Below, in pieces: positions 7,315 through 15,013 of a DNA stretch of 64,000 nt (position 1 is the first letter of the stretch; the number at the start of each line of letters is the position of its first letter). The DNA is from Planctomycetota bacterium. GTDB lineage: Bacteria > Planctomycetota > UBA8742 > UBA2392. Position numbers and translations under genes: made by a program. The notes beneath the pieces were generated by a model that made no database searches, was not told the origin of the DNA, and saw only the letters and a list, made by a program, of their open reading frames with translations. Where the stretch lies: NCBI GenBank assembly GCA_020849795.1, contig JADZFR010000037.1, forward strand, positions 62,001 through 126,000, written 5' to 3'.

Positions 7315-8811
7315 TCAATCGTGCCGCAGGGCCTTCACCGGGTCGATGCGCGCCGCGCGCCGCGCAGGGAAGATCGCCGCCAGCACGGCAGTCACAGCGC
7401 CCAGCGCCGGGCCCGCCAGCGCAAGCCACAGCGGCAACACGAACACGCTGCCATTGTAGGGCACGGCTGCGCGCTCGGCGATCATGCTGCCGGCGATGGC
7501 GTCGCCGGGGATCATCGCAAGCACAGCCACGAGCAGTCCCAGAGTGCCGCCGATCAGCCCGATCAGCGCGCTTTCGGTCAGGAAGACCGCCTGCACCTGC
7601 CAGTTGGTGGCGCCGACGGCCTTGAAAATGCCGATTTCGCGGGTGCGCTCCAGCACGCTGGTGATCATGGTGTTGACGATGCCCAGCGTGCTGACAATCA
7701 GCGCGATGCCCGTAAGAAATGCGATGATCACCGTAATCACCGTCAGCATCGTCTCGACCTGTTGCAGCACACTGGCGACACTGAACGCCGTGAAACCCTT
7801 GTCGCGCAGGGCCTGCTCGACGGCGGGCGCATTCTCGGCGTCGTCCACCAGCACCAGCGCGCGCGGATAGCCGAGCTCGCGGTTGACGGCGCTGGCATTG
7901 AACAGGTTGCGTGCAGTCTCTTGCGGCAGAAACACGTCGGTTTGCACCGCGTTGCCGTCTTCAATCACGTTAAACACGTCGCCGGGCACCGCTTCGCGCA
8001 GCACGCCCACGATGGTGACTTCGCGTTCCACGGGCTTGCGGGCCTGGCTGGCAATCTGCCCAAACTGTTCCAGCAGCTTGGGCAGCACTTTCATCATCGC
8101 TTGCCGCTCTTCTTCGGTCAGGCTGTCCATGAAGGCGCGCAGTTGCGGCGGCGCAGCCGCCATCGGGTCATCGTTGGGGTTGACGATGCTGCGCAGCAGA
8201 ATCGTCTTGCCCAGCACCTGCTGGTAGTCCTGCACGGTCAGCAGGCCCATTTTGTACAGCATGTACTCGTGCAGGATGACTTCGTCGGCGTTGGGGCCGC
8301 TGAAGTAGCGCCCGGCAATCACGCGCTCGGCATAGCGTTGCCGCGTGACGTCCACGCCGCCGCTGAGGCTGCCTTCACTGTTCCATGTGCCGGCGTCAAT
8401 CGCGTAGCGTTCGATGATCACGGGCGTGATGCTCTCGACGTGATCAAGCTGCGACAGCGCGGCGATCGTCTTGTCGTCGATCTCGTTTACGCGGCGGCCG
8501 CTCCACTGGCGGATCTGCCGGCGGTTGATCGCTGCCCGGCGCAGCCGTTCGCGCCGGTCTTCTTCCATTTCTCCGTCGATCTGCACCTCGGCCGGGTTGT
8601 TCGACAGCTCAATGCCGAAGCCGCCGGTCAGGCCGATCTGCCGCAGGTTGTCGCTGCCGCTGACGGTGTCGGTGATGGCGCTGCTCAGGCCCTGACCCAG
8701 AGAAACGATCATCGTCAGCGCGAACACGCCGATCAGCACGCCCGTCATGGTCAGCAGGTTGCGCGATTTCTTGCGCAGCAACCCTTCCAGTGCCAGTGCA
8801 AGGATGTTCAT
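7315..8811 (-). CDS. ABC transporter permease, MacB/FtsX family
   Basis: Inner-membrane subunit of a MacB/Lol-type exporter, 498 residues. The fold is that of the family: one N-terminal transmembrane helix (residues about 18-42, RNLLTMTGVLIGVFALTMIV), a large periplasmic domain (about 60-330), then three helices in the FtsX domain (LTVITVIIAFLTGIALIVSTLGIVNTMI and following), with the diagnostic ERTREIGIFKAVGAT and the end PARRAARIDPVKALRHD. It overlaps the ATPase gene by 4 bp, so the two are translationally coupled. No MacA-type adaptor or outer-membrane partner is adjacent, so substrate (lipoprotein, peptide, lipid) cannot be inferred. Confidence 0.9.
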   Translation of the reverse strand: MNILALALEGLLRKKSRNLLTMTGVLIGVFALTMIVSLGQGLSSAITDTVSGSDNLRQIGLTGGFGIELSNNPAEVQIDGEMEEDRRERLRRAAINRRQIRQWSGRRVNEIDDKTIAALSQLDHVESITPVIIERYAIDAGTWNSEGSLSGGVDVTRQRYAERVIAGRYFSGPNADEVILHEYMLYKMGLLTVQDYQQVLGKTILLRSIVNPNDDPMAAAPPQLRAFMDSLTEEERQAMMKVLPKLLEQFGQIASQARKPVEREVTIVGVLREAVPGDVFNVIEDGNAVQTDVFLPQETARNLFNASAVNRELGYPRALVLVDDAENAPAVEQALRDKGFTAFSVASVLQQVETMLTVITVIIAFLTGIALIVSTLGIVNTMITSVLERTREIGIFKAVGATNWQVQAVFLTESALIGLIGGTLGLLVAVLAMIPGDAIAGSMIAERAAVPYNGSVFVLPLWLALAGPALGAVTAVLAAIFPARRAARIDPVKALRHD

Positions 8812-9500
8812 GCCGCCGCCCCCTCATGCACAAACTGGCCGTCGGCCATGCGCAGGGTGCGGCTGGCATAGGTGGCAGCAAGGTCAGGGTCATGCGTGAC
8901 CATGACCAGCGTGGTCCCGCCCTGGTGTGCGTCGCGCAGGATGGCCATGATCTGCTCGCTGGTGGCGGTATCGAGGTTGCCCGTGGGCTCGTCGCACAGC
9001 AGCATGCGCGGGTTGTTGACCAGCGAACGCGCAATCGCAACGCGCTGCTGCTCGCCGCCCGACATCTGGCTTGGCACGTGGTTGGCGCGCTTGGACAGCC
9101 CCACGCGCTCAAGCAACTCTGTGGCCCGGCGCTTGCGCTCAAGACGGCCGGCGCCCTGAAACACCAGCGGCAACGCCACGTTTTCCCAGGCGCGCAGCGA
9201 CGTCACCAGGTTGAAACTCTGGAAGATGAACCCGACCGTGGTGCGCCGGTACAGGCTCAACTCAGTGGCGCTCATGCCCGCGAGCTCGCGGCCGTCCACG
9301 ACGATGCTGCCGCCGGTCGGCTGGTCCAGCCCGCCCAGCAGGTTCAGCAGGGTGCTCTTGCCGCTGCCCGAGCGACCCAGCAGCGCCACAAAGTCGCCGC
9401 GCTCGATGGCAATGTCCACCTCGCGCAATGCGCTGACAGTTTCGCCGCCAAGGTGGTAGGTGCGCGTAAGCCGCGTCGCGGTGACCAGCGGTTCGTTCAT
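8808..9500 (-). CDS. ABC transporter ATP-binding protein, LolD/MacB type
   Basis: ATPase partner of the permease downstream. The 230 residues hold Walker A GRSGSGKS (42-49), the signature MSGGEQQ (146-152), Walker B MLLCDEP (166-172) and the switch histidine in VTHD near 200; GNLDTATSEQI after Walker B is typical of the LolD/MacB/FtsE group. GGAAGGGAACGGAG lies before the ATG at 9500. It is the first gene of a two-gene unit, divergent from the lipoprotein gene at 9574. Confidence 0.93.
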   Translation of the reverse strand: MNEPLVTATRLTRTYHLGGETVSALREVDIAIERGDFVALLGRSGSGKSTLLNLLGGLDQPTGGSIVVDGRELAGMSATELSLYRRTTVGFIFQSFNLVTSLRAWENVALPLVFQGAGRLERKRRATELLERVGLSKRANHVPSQMSGGEQQRVAIARSLVNNPRMLLCDEPTGNLDTATSEQIMAILRDAHQGGTTLVMVTHDPDLAATYASRTLRMADGQFVHEGAAA

Positions 9501-9573
9501 GAACTCCGTTCCCTTCCGGACGTTCTTAGCATAGTCTCTCTGCCGCTTTCTGGCTCACGCCCCGAGGAAACGC

Positions 9574-10059
9574 ATGCGCATTGTTTCAGTATTCCTGCTG
9601 TTTGTTGTTCTGGTTGCAGGCTGCGGCGGTGGTGCCAACACCGTAGCAGAGGCCACAGACAGCGACCTGCGCCAGCGCGCCAAGTCGGCCGAAGGAAATC
9701 TTGAACGGATTCGTGACTCGGTTCTCAAGTACTACGCAGCCAAGAAGGCGCCGCCACACTCGGTAAGCGACCTTGAATCTTTCGGCGCCTCCGAAAAAGA
9801 CCTTATTCCCACCGAAGACTACGCCGACATCGGCTATGCCTTCTTTTCGCTGAAATTTGACGCCGCCGGCAAACTGGTGCGCGGCTGGTTTCTGGCCACG
9901 CCCAAGGGCAACAGCAACGCGCTGCAGGTGCGCATGAACGGCGTGAGTGGAAAGTTTGAGCACCTGCCCAAGGGCGAAACCTGGACAGCCGCCAATGAAG
10001 ACGAAGGCTGGGCCCCGGGCGAAGAACCCAAGGAAAGCGACGGAGTCGAGGTCAAGTGA
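9574..10059 (+). CDS. Small lipoprotein of unknown function
   Basis: 161 residues. A short charged start, hydrophobic core and lipobox LVAGC (Cys at about 17) mark a lipoprotein. The mature part has an early helix (DLRQRAKSAEGNLERIRDSVLKYYAAKKAPPHSVSDLESFG) that resembles the N-terminal helix region of pilin-like or secretion-system G proteins with the phrase LKYYAAKKAPP, but no prepilin peptidase site is present. A TP/GYAFFSLKFDAAGKLVRGWF strand pair follows. GAGGAAA precedes the ATG. It converges on the cyclophilin gene with 4 bp between stops. Function unknown. Confidence 0.7.
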   Translation: MRIVSVFLLFVVLVAGCGGGANTVAEATDSDLRQRAKSAEGNLERIRDSVLKYYAAKKAPPHSVSDLESFGASEKDLIPTEDYADIGYAFFSLKFDAAGKLVRGWFLATPKGNSNALQVRMNGVSGKFEHLPKGETWTAANEDEGWAPGEEPKESDGVEVK

Positions 10060-10063
10060 ACTG

Positions 10064-11956
10064 CTAAGGGTCCAGCACCTTGGGCAGCTCTACGGCTTTC
10101 TTGTCCACCCAGCCGCCGCCCTCTTTGTACTTGACCTGCGGCACGTACTTGTGGTCGCGCTTACGGATCACTTTCGCGCGCTTGATCGCATCGTCTTTCT
10201 GCACAAGAGCCGCGAGCTCAATGCCGTAGATCACCTCGCCGAACACACAGTATGGGCTCTGCTCTTTGTCCCAGTCCGGCCAGTCCTTCAAGTTGATGAA
10301 GAACTCGGTGCTGGCGCTGTCCAGGTCGCTGGTGCGTGCCATCGCAATCGTGCCGCGGCTGTTGCCCAGCCCGGCCGCTTTGTATTTCGGGTTGTCGACT
10401 GCCTCGTTGCGGATGCCGTAGTCGTAGCCGTCGCGCGATCCGGCCTGTGCAAAGCCGCCCTGGATAATGCGCAGACCCTGGGCCTTGTAGATCTCGGCGA
10501 TATCGGATGCTGTGCCTTCAACGCGGTAGAATTCGCACTCACTGTTGAAGAAGCCTTCCTCAATCAAGTTGACCAGGTTGGCCACGGTATTCGGGCAGGC
10601 GTCTTCGAACAGCTCGATCACGATGTCGCCCTTTTCCAGCTCAAAGACGACAATCGGGTTCAGCTTGCTGGTGGCTGGCACGACTTCGATCTTGGCTTCG
10701 CTGAAGCGAACGGGCTTGGGTACCTCCGTGCGCTTGTCCATCGGCACGGGCCAGCCGTCGTAATACACCTTGGGGACGTACTTGGTGGCTTTGCGCTTCT
10801 GCTCGACGTATGTGTAGTAGATCTCGGCCTGGTGAAGGCGGCGCGCTACGTTGAGGCCCTTTTCGCCGTCAAGCACGCGGCCCAGGGGCAGGAAGTTCTG
10901 ACCCAGCGCCGGGCTGGTTTCGATGACGACAAAGAACTCGCCTCGGGCGCGTGACGGGTCGTCCGCGTCGCGGGATAGCGCGATCGAGCCGACCGTGAAG
11001 GGCTGCGTCGTGCTGCCCTGGTAGTCAATCTGGTACGGGTTGTTCACGGCCACAGTGTCTACGTCATCGCCCTCTTTGGCGGTGGTGGGCTTTTCCAGTT
11101 TCACGCCGGTCGGGCGGCCCTGCTTGCCCGCGCTGATGACCGTTGCGCCCTTGAAGGGGCCGGTCGGGTTGAAGCTGTTGCTGAAGCTGAGTGTGCCCGC
11201 GTCGCCGCGGTCAAAATAACCCTCGTCGCACAGGCTGACGAAGTGCTTCACAGCGTTGGGCGCCTCGTCTTCGAACAACTCAATGCGCAGCGCGCCGACT
11301 GCAGTCTCGAAGACCACGATCGGGTTGCCGCTGTCCACTTCTTTGGCGGCGGGCTTGTCAACCTTGCTGTGGTGATCCCAGGGCAGGAGCTTCTTGTTCT
11401 CCGGCTTCTCAAGGAACTCAAGGTCTGCCTTGAGCTTGGCTTGCAGACCGTCAAGGTGGCGCACCCAGGCGTCGTTGGCGGCATCTTCAAGCGCTTTGAT
11501 CTTGTCGGCCGCGGTGCCCAGAATGCCGATGACGTCTTTCAACTCCTTGACTTTGTAGGGGTGCGAAAGCAGGGCATAGGCGCGGGTGCCGAAGCGGTAG
11601 TTCGCGTATGCCACCAGTTGCTCTTCTTCTTCCGATTCGGCGATGACGACTTCCATGCCGGTTTTGAGCTCGGTCAGCTTTTCGACCATGGCCGCACGGT
11701 CGATCTTGTTCTTGAACGCGACTTCGCTCGACGCATGCGACTGCATCAGGAAGTACACGATGAAGAAGCCGGCCACAATCAGAACAATGGCCGGGCCCAG
11801 CACTTTGCCGTAGCCGGCCAGGAACTTGCTGGCGCTGTCGACAAACGTGGCACCGAGGCCCATGCCGGTGCGTGGCAGCACGTCGCGGCTGGCGTCTTTG
11901 GAGGCGGCAACAAGCTCGCCCTTCTTTTGCTTGCTTTTGACTTTGGTACGGACCAT
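10064..11956 (-). CDS. Membrane-anchored protein with two cyclophilin domains
   Basis: 630 residues, predicted to place two peptidyl-prolyl isomerase (cyclophilin) domains on the outer face of the cytoplasmic membrane. One transmembrane helix at 52-71, a helical spacer to about 200, cyclophilin-like domain 1 (about 212-385) and domain 2 (about 435-600). Domain 2 keeps FYR, QGGF, GTIAMAR, EFFINL and FGEVIYG, the equivalents of the cyclophilin A active site, though the RIIPGF segment carries an insertion. Domain 1 keeps SIALSR and GEFFVVIE but lacks the arginine motif, so it may be inactive. A role in folding exported proteins is likely. It is followed 107 nt earlier on the same strand by a lipoprotein gene (11968-12411), which lies directly upstream with 11 bp between them. 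Confidence 0.85.
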   Translation of the reverse strand: MVRTKVKSKQKKGELVAASKDASRDVLPRTGMGLGATFVDSASKFLAGYGKVLGPAIVLIVAGFFIVYFLMQSHASSEVAFKNKIDRAAMVEKLTELKTGMEVVIAESEEEEQLVAYANYRFGTRAYALLSHPYKVKELKDVIGILGTAADKIKALEDAANDAWVRHLDGLQAKLKADLEFLEKPENKKLLPWDHHSKVDKPAAKEVDSGNPIVVFETAVGALRIELFEDEAPNAVKHFVSLCDEGYFDRGDAGTLSFSNSFNPTGPFKGATVISAGKQGRPTGVKLEKPTTAKEGDDVDTVAVNNPYQIDYQGSTTQPFTVGSIALSRDADDPSRARGEFFVVIETSPALGQNFLPLGRVLDGEKGLNVARRLHQAEIYYTYVEQKRKATKYVPKVYYDGWPVPMDKRTEVPKPVRFSEAKIEVVPATSKLNPIVVFELEKGDIVIELFEDACPNTVANLVNLIEEGFFNSECEFYRVEGTASDIAEIYKAQGLRIIQGGFAQAGSRDGYDYGIRNEAVDNPKYKAAGLGNSRGTIAMARTSDLDSASTEFFINLKDWPDWDKEQSPYCVFGEVIYGIELAALVQKDDAIKRAKVIRKRDHKYVPQVKYKEGGGWVDKKAVELPKVLDP

Positions 11957-11967
11957 GGGTTCCTGCG

Positions 11968-12411
11968 TCAGTCGAATTTCGGGTTCATCTCAACAGTAAG
12001 GACGCTGAAGCGCTTGCTGCTTTGCACGCGAGCGTCGGGCGCGAGTTGCAACTCTAACTGGTCATCTGCCTTTTTGAAGCGCACCTTCATGGTGCCTTCG
12101 GCGTCATTGTGGTCTTCTACCATCAGTTCCCAGCCTTCGCCGGGCAGCGTGTCCTTGAACCAGCCCAGCACCTTGCTGGGCGTGTCCAGGGCGTCGCCGG
12201 TGCTGCGATAGCTGTAGCGGCCATAGATGCGCTTGCCGGCGCTGCTGTCCTGGCGCTTGAACGCCGGGTTGTCGTGAGGCTCATAGTTCGCCGGCACCGG
12301 CACGTCCGCGTAGGGCTCGCCCCATGCGGACTTGTTGGTCCCGTTGGTGGTTTTGCAACCCGCGATCAGCAGCACTGCCAGCAATGTCAGGAATGTGAGC
12401 GAACGCTTCAT
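11968..12411 (-). CDS. Small lipoprotein of unknown function
   Basis: 147 residues starting MKRSLTFLTLLAVLLIAGCKTT: signal sequence with lipobox LIAGC. The mature part has no family I recognise; RIYGRYSYRSTGDALDTPSKVLGWFKDTLPGEGWELM looks like a two-strand, one-helix unit seen in small lipoproteins that compare a modelled value per residue, but I make no claim. ATG 12411 is chosen over the in-frame ATG at 12423 because GGAGG lies at the right distance; TATAGT at 12435-12440 (minus strand) is a probable -10 element. The cyclophilin gene follows after 11 bp, so the two form an operon. Confidence 0.7.
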   Translation of the reverse strand: MKRSLTFLTLLAVLLIAGCKTTNGTNKSAWGEPYADVPVPANYEPHDNPAFKRQDSSAGKRIYGRYSYRSTGDALDTPSKVLGWFKDTLPGEGWELMVEDHNDAEGTMKVRFKKADDQLELQLAPDARVQSSKRFSVLTVEMNPKFD

Positions 12412-12540
12412 CCCATCCTCCATGAGGGGGCCAGACTATACATATCCGGCTTTCCACCAAGCAGGGGGAAACCGGGCCAAATGCCATGCGTGTATATCGG
12501 CAATCCGGCGCCCCCGGCTTGGGCCAAATCGGACCTGAAT

Positions 12541-13356
12541 CTACGGCACGAGGCGCGCCCTGGCCTGCTGCATGCGCTCACGACGCGTACGGATCGGGTC
12601 AGGCGCATTCAGGCCGTCGCGCGCGACCGACTTTGCTTCAAGGTGTTGCCGGTATTCGCGCTCACGCTCGACCAGCGGCCCGTTGATGATGCCGCGAATG
12701 CGCTCAGACAGCACTTCCTGGTACTCTTTCTCGCGCATGCCCTCGGGAATCTCGGACATGTACTGCTCGTATGTCAGGGGCTTGTGCACGACCTGCGTGT
12801 GGTGACGGAAGAAATACGGGCGCCACCGCGACTTCGGCCAGAATTCGCCGCCGGTGACAAACGTGATCGGCAGGATCGTTGCCTTGGCGGAAAAGGCTGC
12901 GCGCAATGCCCCGGGCTTCCATGGGCCCATCAGGCGGCCTTCGCTGCGTGAACCCTCCGGGAACACGCCGGCTGCGCCGCCCTGCTCAAGGATGCGCACC
13001 AGCGTGACATAGGGCCCGCGGCCGGGGTTCGCACGGTTGACCGGGTAGGCCTTGTAAGTACGGGCAAAGAAGCTGACCACCGGGATCCGGAACAGCTTGT
13101 CCCAGGCCATGATCGAAAGGTCGCGGTCGGCGTGATAGATCATCAAGGCCACCAGCGTCGGCGGCTCGAGGTAGCTGGGGTGATTGGCCAGCACCAGCAA
13201 CGGCCCGGTCTTGGGGATATTCTCGACCCCAAGCGGCTGCCAGAACAGCAACGCGCGCCCCAGCCCAGCCGCGAAGTTGACCGCCGTGCGGTAAATCCAG
13301 CCGCGCAGCCCCGTAGGGCGCGTCTGGTCAACCAGCATGTGTTCGTCGCGTTCCAT
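12541..13356 (-). CDS. 1-acyl-sn-glycerol-3-phosphate acyltransferase family protein
   Basis: PlsC-type acyltransferase, 271 residues, expected to move an acyl chain onto lysophosphatidate or a related lipid at the membrane. Block I reads NHPSYLEPP (His59 to Glu64), where nearly all members have HxxxxD; here the aspartate is a glutamate. Block III FPEGSRS (family: EGTRS) and the surrounding RGPYVTLVRILEQGGAAGVFPEG and GALRAAF are normal, as is the later LPITFV. The ATG at 13356 starts 2 nt after the stop of the NADAR gene; a second ATG at 13338 is possible. Cotranscribed with the NADAR gene by position. Confidence 0.85.
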   Translation of the reverse strand: MERDEHMLVDQTRPTGLRGWIYRTAVNFAAGLGRALLFWQPLGVENIPKTGPLLVLANHPSYLEPPTLVALMIYHADRDLSIMAWDKLFRIPVVSFFARTYKAYPVNRANPGRGPYVTLVRILEQGGAAGVFPEGSRSEGRLMGPWKPGALRAAFSAKATILPITFVTGGEFWPKSRWRPYFFRHHTQVVHKPLTYEQYMSEIPEGMREKEYQEVLSERIRGIINGPLVEREREYRQHLEAKSVARDGLNAPDPIRTRRERMQQARARLVP

Positions 13357-13358
13357 GA

Positions 13359-13793
13359 TCAGGCTTGAAGCTTCCGGCGGGTTTCCATCAGGATGCGGCC
13401 CAGCATGTTGCGCCCGCTGCCGTCTTTGCCACAACCCCAGTAATAGTCGCCCGGCGCGTTTTCTACCAGTTCCTGCTCGCCGGTGCTGAGCAGCAGGGCC
13501 TCAAGTTCGGGGTGGGTGGTGAACTTGGCCCACACGGCTTTGCGCATGACATCGTCCTTGACCTGTTCCCAGTCCGCGCGCAAGGGCCGTGACCGCTCGC
13601 GCCCCATGCGCGCGGCGTCGTTGGGTTTGCGCGCAAGCCGGATCGCCTCTTCGTGCGGCGTGCCGGCAAACTTCTGCGCCTGGAAGTAGTGCTCGCTGGT
13701 GGGCCAGACTTTGCCCTGCAGCTCAAACGGATAGTGGGCAAAGTTGCTGAACTCGCCCCATTGGTTTGTGCGGCCGTAGAAATAAATCGCCAT
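13359..13793 (-). CDS. NADAR family protein (YbiA-like N-glycosidase)
   Basis: 144 residues of the NADAR fold. Known members hydrolyse N-glycosidic bonds: YbiA acts on early riboflavin intermediates, others remove ADP-ribose from guanine. Diagnostic strings: GEFSNFAHYPFELQGKVWPTSEHYFQAQKF near the N terminus, then AVWAKFTTHPELEALLLSTG and DYYWGCGKDGSGRNMLGRILMETR at the end, including the conserved Trp-Gly-x-Gly-x-Asp-Gly-x-Gly-x-Asn-x-Leu-Gly pattern. ATG 13793 has AAGGGG 8 nt upstream; upstream in-frame codons lack a site. It is divergent from the SPFH gene over a shared 120-bp region. No DarT-like toxin is next to it. Confidence 0.88.
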   Translation of the reverse strand: MAIYFYGRTNQWGEFSNFAHYPFELQGKVWPTSEHYFQAQKFAGTPHEEAIRLARKPNDAARMGRERSRPLRADWEQVKDDVMRKAVWAKFTTHPELEALLLSTGEQELVENAPGDYYWGCGKDGSGRNMLGRILMETRRKLQA

Positions 13794-13847
13794 GGCGTTC
13801 CCCTTCCGGGCATTCGGGCCAACGGACGAACGAATCACGGATTCCGT

Positions 13848-13893
13848 TTGGCATAGTGTTGTTTGCACACTATACTAAGTGTGTAGGACACAC
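13848..13893 (+). promoter_or_regulatory. Strong promoter with overlapping palindromes, SPFH operon
   Basis: TTGGCA (13848-13853), 17-bp spacer, TATACT (13871-13876). CACACT (13866-13871) and AGTGTG (13878-13883) form an inverted repeat over the -10, and GTGTGT (13879-13884) with ACACAC (13888-13893) forms a second one overlapping it. The arrangement suits repressor binding at the transcription start; no regulator gene is adjacent. Confidence 0.7.
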
Positions 13894-13913
13894 ATAGAGA
13901 GGAGCGCCGAGCC

Positions 13914-14954
13914 ATGGCCACCATCACCAAACTTGCAGGGCTTCGCCACCTGCGCGCCGAGCCCAACCAGTACATCCTGCACTACCGCGCCGGCAAGCTG
14001 GCCCGCCAGGGAGCAGGCATCGCCTACTGGTTTTTGCCCATGAGCGCAAGCATCGCGCAACTGCCGGTCGAAGACGCAGAAGCCACTTGCATCCTCAACG
14101 AACGCACCATCGATATGCAGGCGATCAATGTACAGGCCGTCATCCGCTACCGCATCCACGACCCCGAGCGTGCGGCCCGCCGCGTCAACTTCACGATCAG
14201 CACAGCCACCGGCACATGGACCGAGCAGCCGCTCGAGAAGCTGACCGAGTTCTGGCACCAGCGTGTGCAGGAGCCCGCCCGCAAGGCACTCAGCGGCATG
14301 GCGTTGACGGAGGCGGTCCGCAGCGGAGCCGAAGCCGTGCACAACGCGATCCGGGCTGCCTTTGAACATGACCCGGAGCTGGCAGACATGGGCCTGGCGA
14401 TTGTCGAGGTGCACGTCGTGCGCGTGTCGCCCAGTAGCGAGATGGAAAAGGCGCTGCAGACCCCGGCCCGCGAAAGCATGCAGCAGAAGGCCGACGAGGC
14501 GATTTTCCGGCGCCGCGCCGACGCGGTCGAAAAGGAGCGCGCAATCAAGGAGAACGAACTGGCAACCCAGATCGAGCTCGAAAAGCGCAACGAGATGTTG
14601 ATCGCCCAGCAGGGCGCCAACAAGGTCCGCGAAGTCACCCAGGACGCCGAAGCCGAAAAGCTCGCCGCCCTGGCCGGCATCGAACGCGCCAACCTGCAGG
14701 CCACCGCAACGGCTGAGCACATCCGCTTGCGGGCCGACGCCGACGCCGATGCCGCGCGAGCGCTGGGCCAGGCCAACGCAGACGCAGAGGCTGCACGGGC
14801 CGCGGCCTGGAAAGACCTGCCGAGCAAGGTGCTGCTGGGTCTGGCTGCGATCGAGTTTGCACGCAAGATCGAGCACATCCAGCACCTGAACGTCAGCCCC
14901 AACATGCTGGGCGACCTGCTGGGCGAGTTCCTGCAGGGCAAGGTCGATGCCTGA
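13914..14954 (+). CDS. SPFH/Band 7 domain protein
   Basis: 346 residues with an SPFH (prohibitin/stomatin-type) domain at about 15-190 followed by a long alanine/glutamate/arginine coiled coil (about 190-300; RRRADAVEKERAIKENELATQIELEKRNEML) and a short C-terminal helix region. No hydrophobic N-terminal anchor is visible, so this is a soluble or peripherally bound member, unlike HflK or FloT. SPFH proteins form ring or cage oligomers; the role here is unknown. GGAG and GCCGAGCC before the ATG are nearly identical to the start region of the next gene, which follows after 59 bp, so both are probably tuned alike. Transcription from the promoter at 13848-13876. Confidence 0.88.
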   Translation: MATITKLAGLRHLRAEPNQYILHYRAGKLARQGAGIAYWFLPMSASIAQLPVEDAEATCILNERTIDMQAINVQAVIRYRIHDPERAARRVNFTISTATGTWTEQPLEKLTEFWHQRVQEPARKALSGMALTEAVRSGAEAVHNAIRAAFEHDPELADMGLAIVEVHVVRVSPSSEMEKALQTPARESMQQKADEAIFRRRADAVEKERAIKENELATQIELEKRNEMLIAQQGANKVREVTQDAEAEKLAALAGIERANLQATATAEHIRLRADADADAARALGQANADAEAARAAAWKDLPSKVLLGLAAIEFARKIEHIQHLNVSPNMLGDLLGEFLQGKVDA

Positions 14955-15013
14955 CACGCATCCGGGCCCGCCCAGGCGGGCCCGCAGCACGGGGCGGAAA
15001 GGAGGGCCGAGCC

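Noticed and set aside
13359..13793. DarT-NADAR toxin-antitoxin pair
   Set aside because: No DarT-like ADP-ribosyltransferase is adjacent; the neighbour is an acyltransferase on one side and SPFH on the other.
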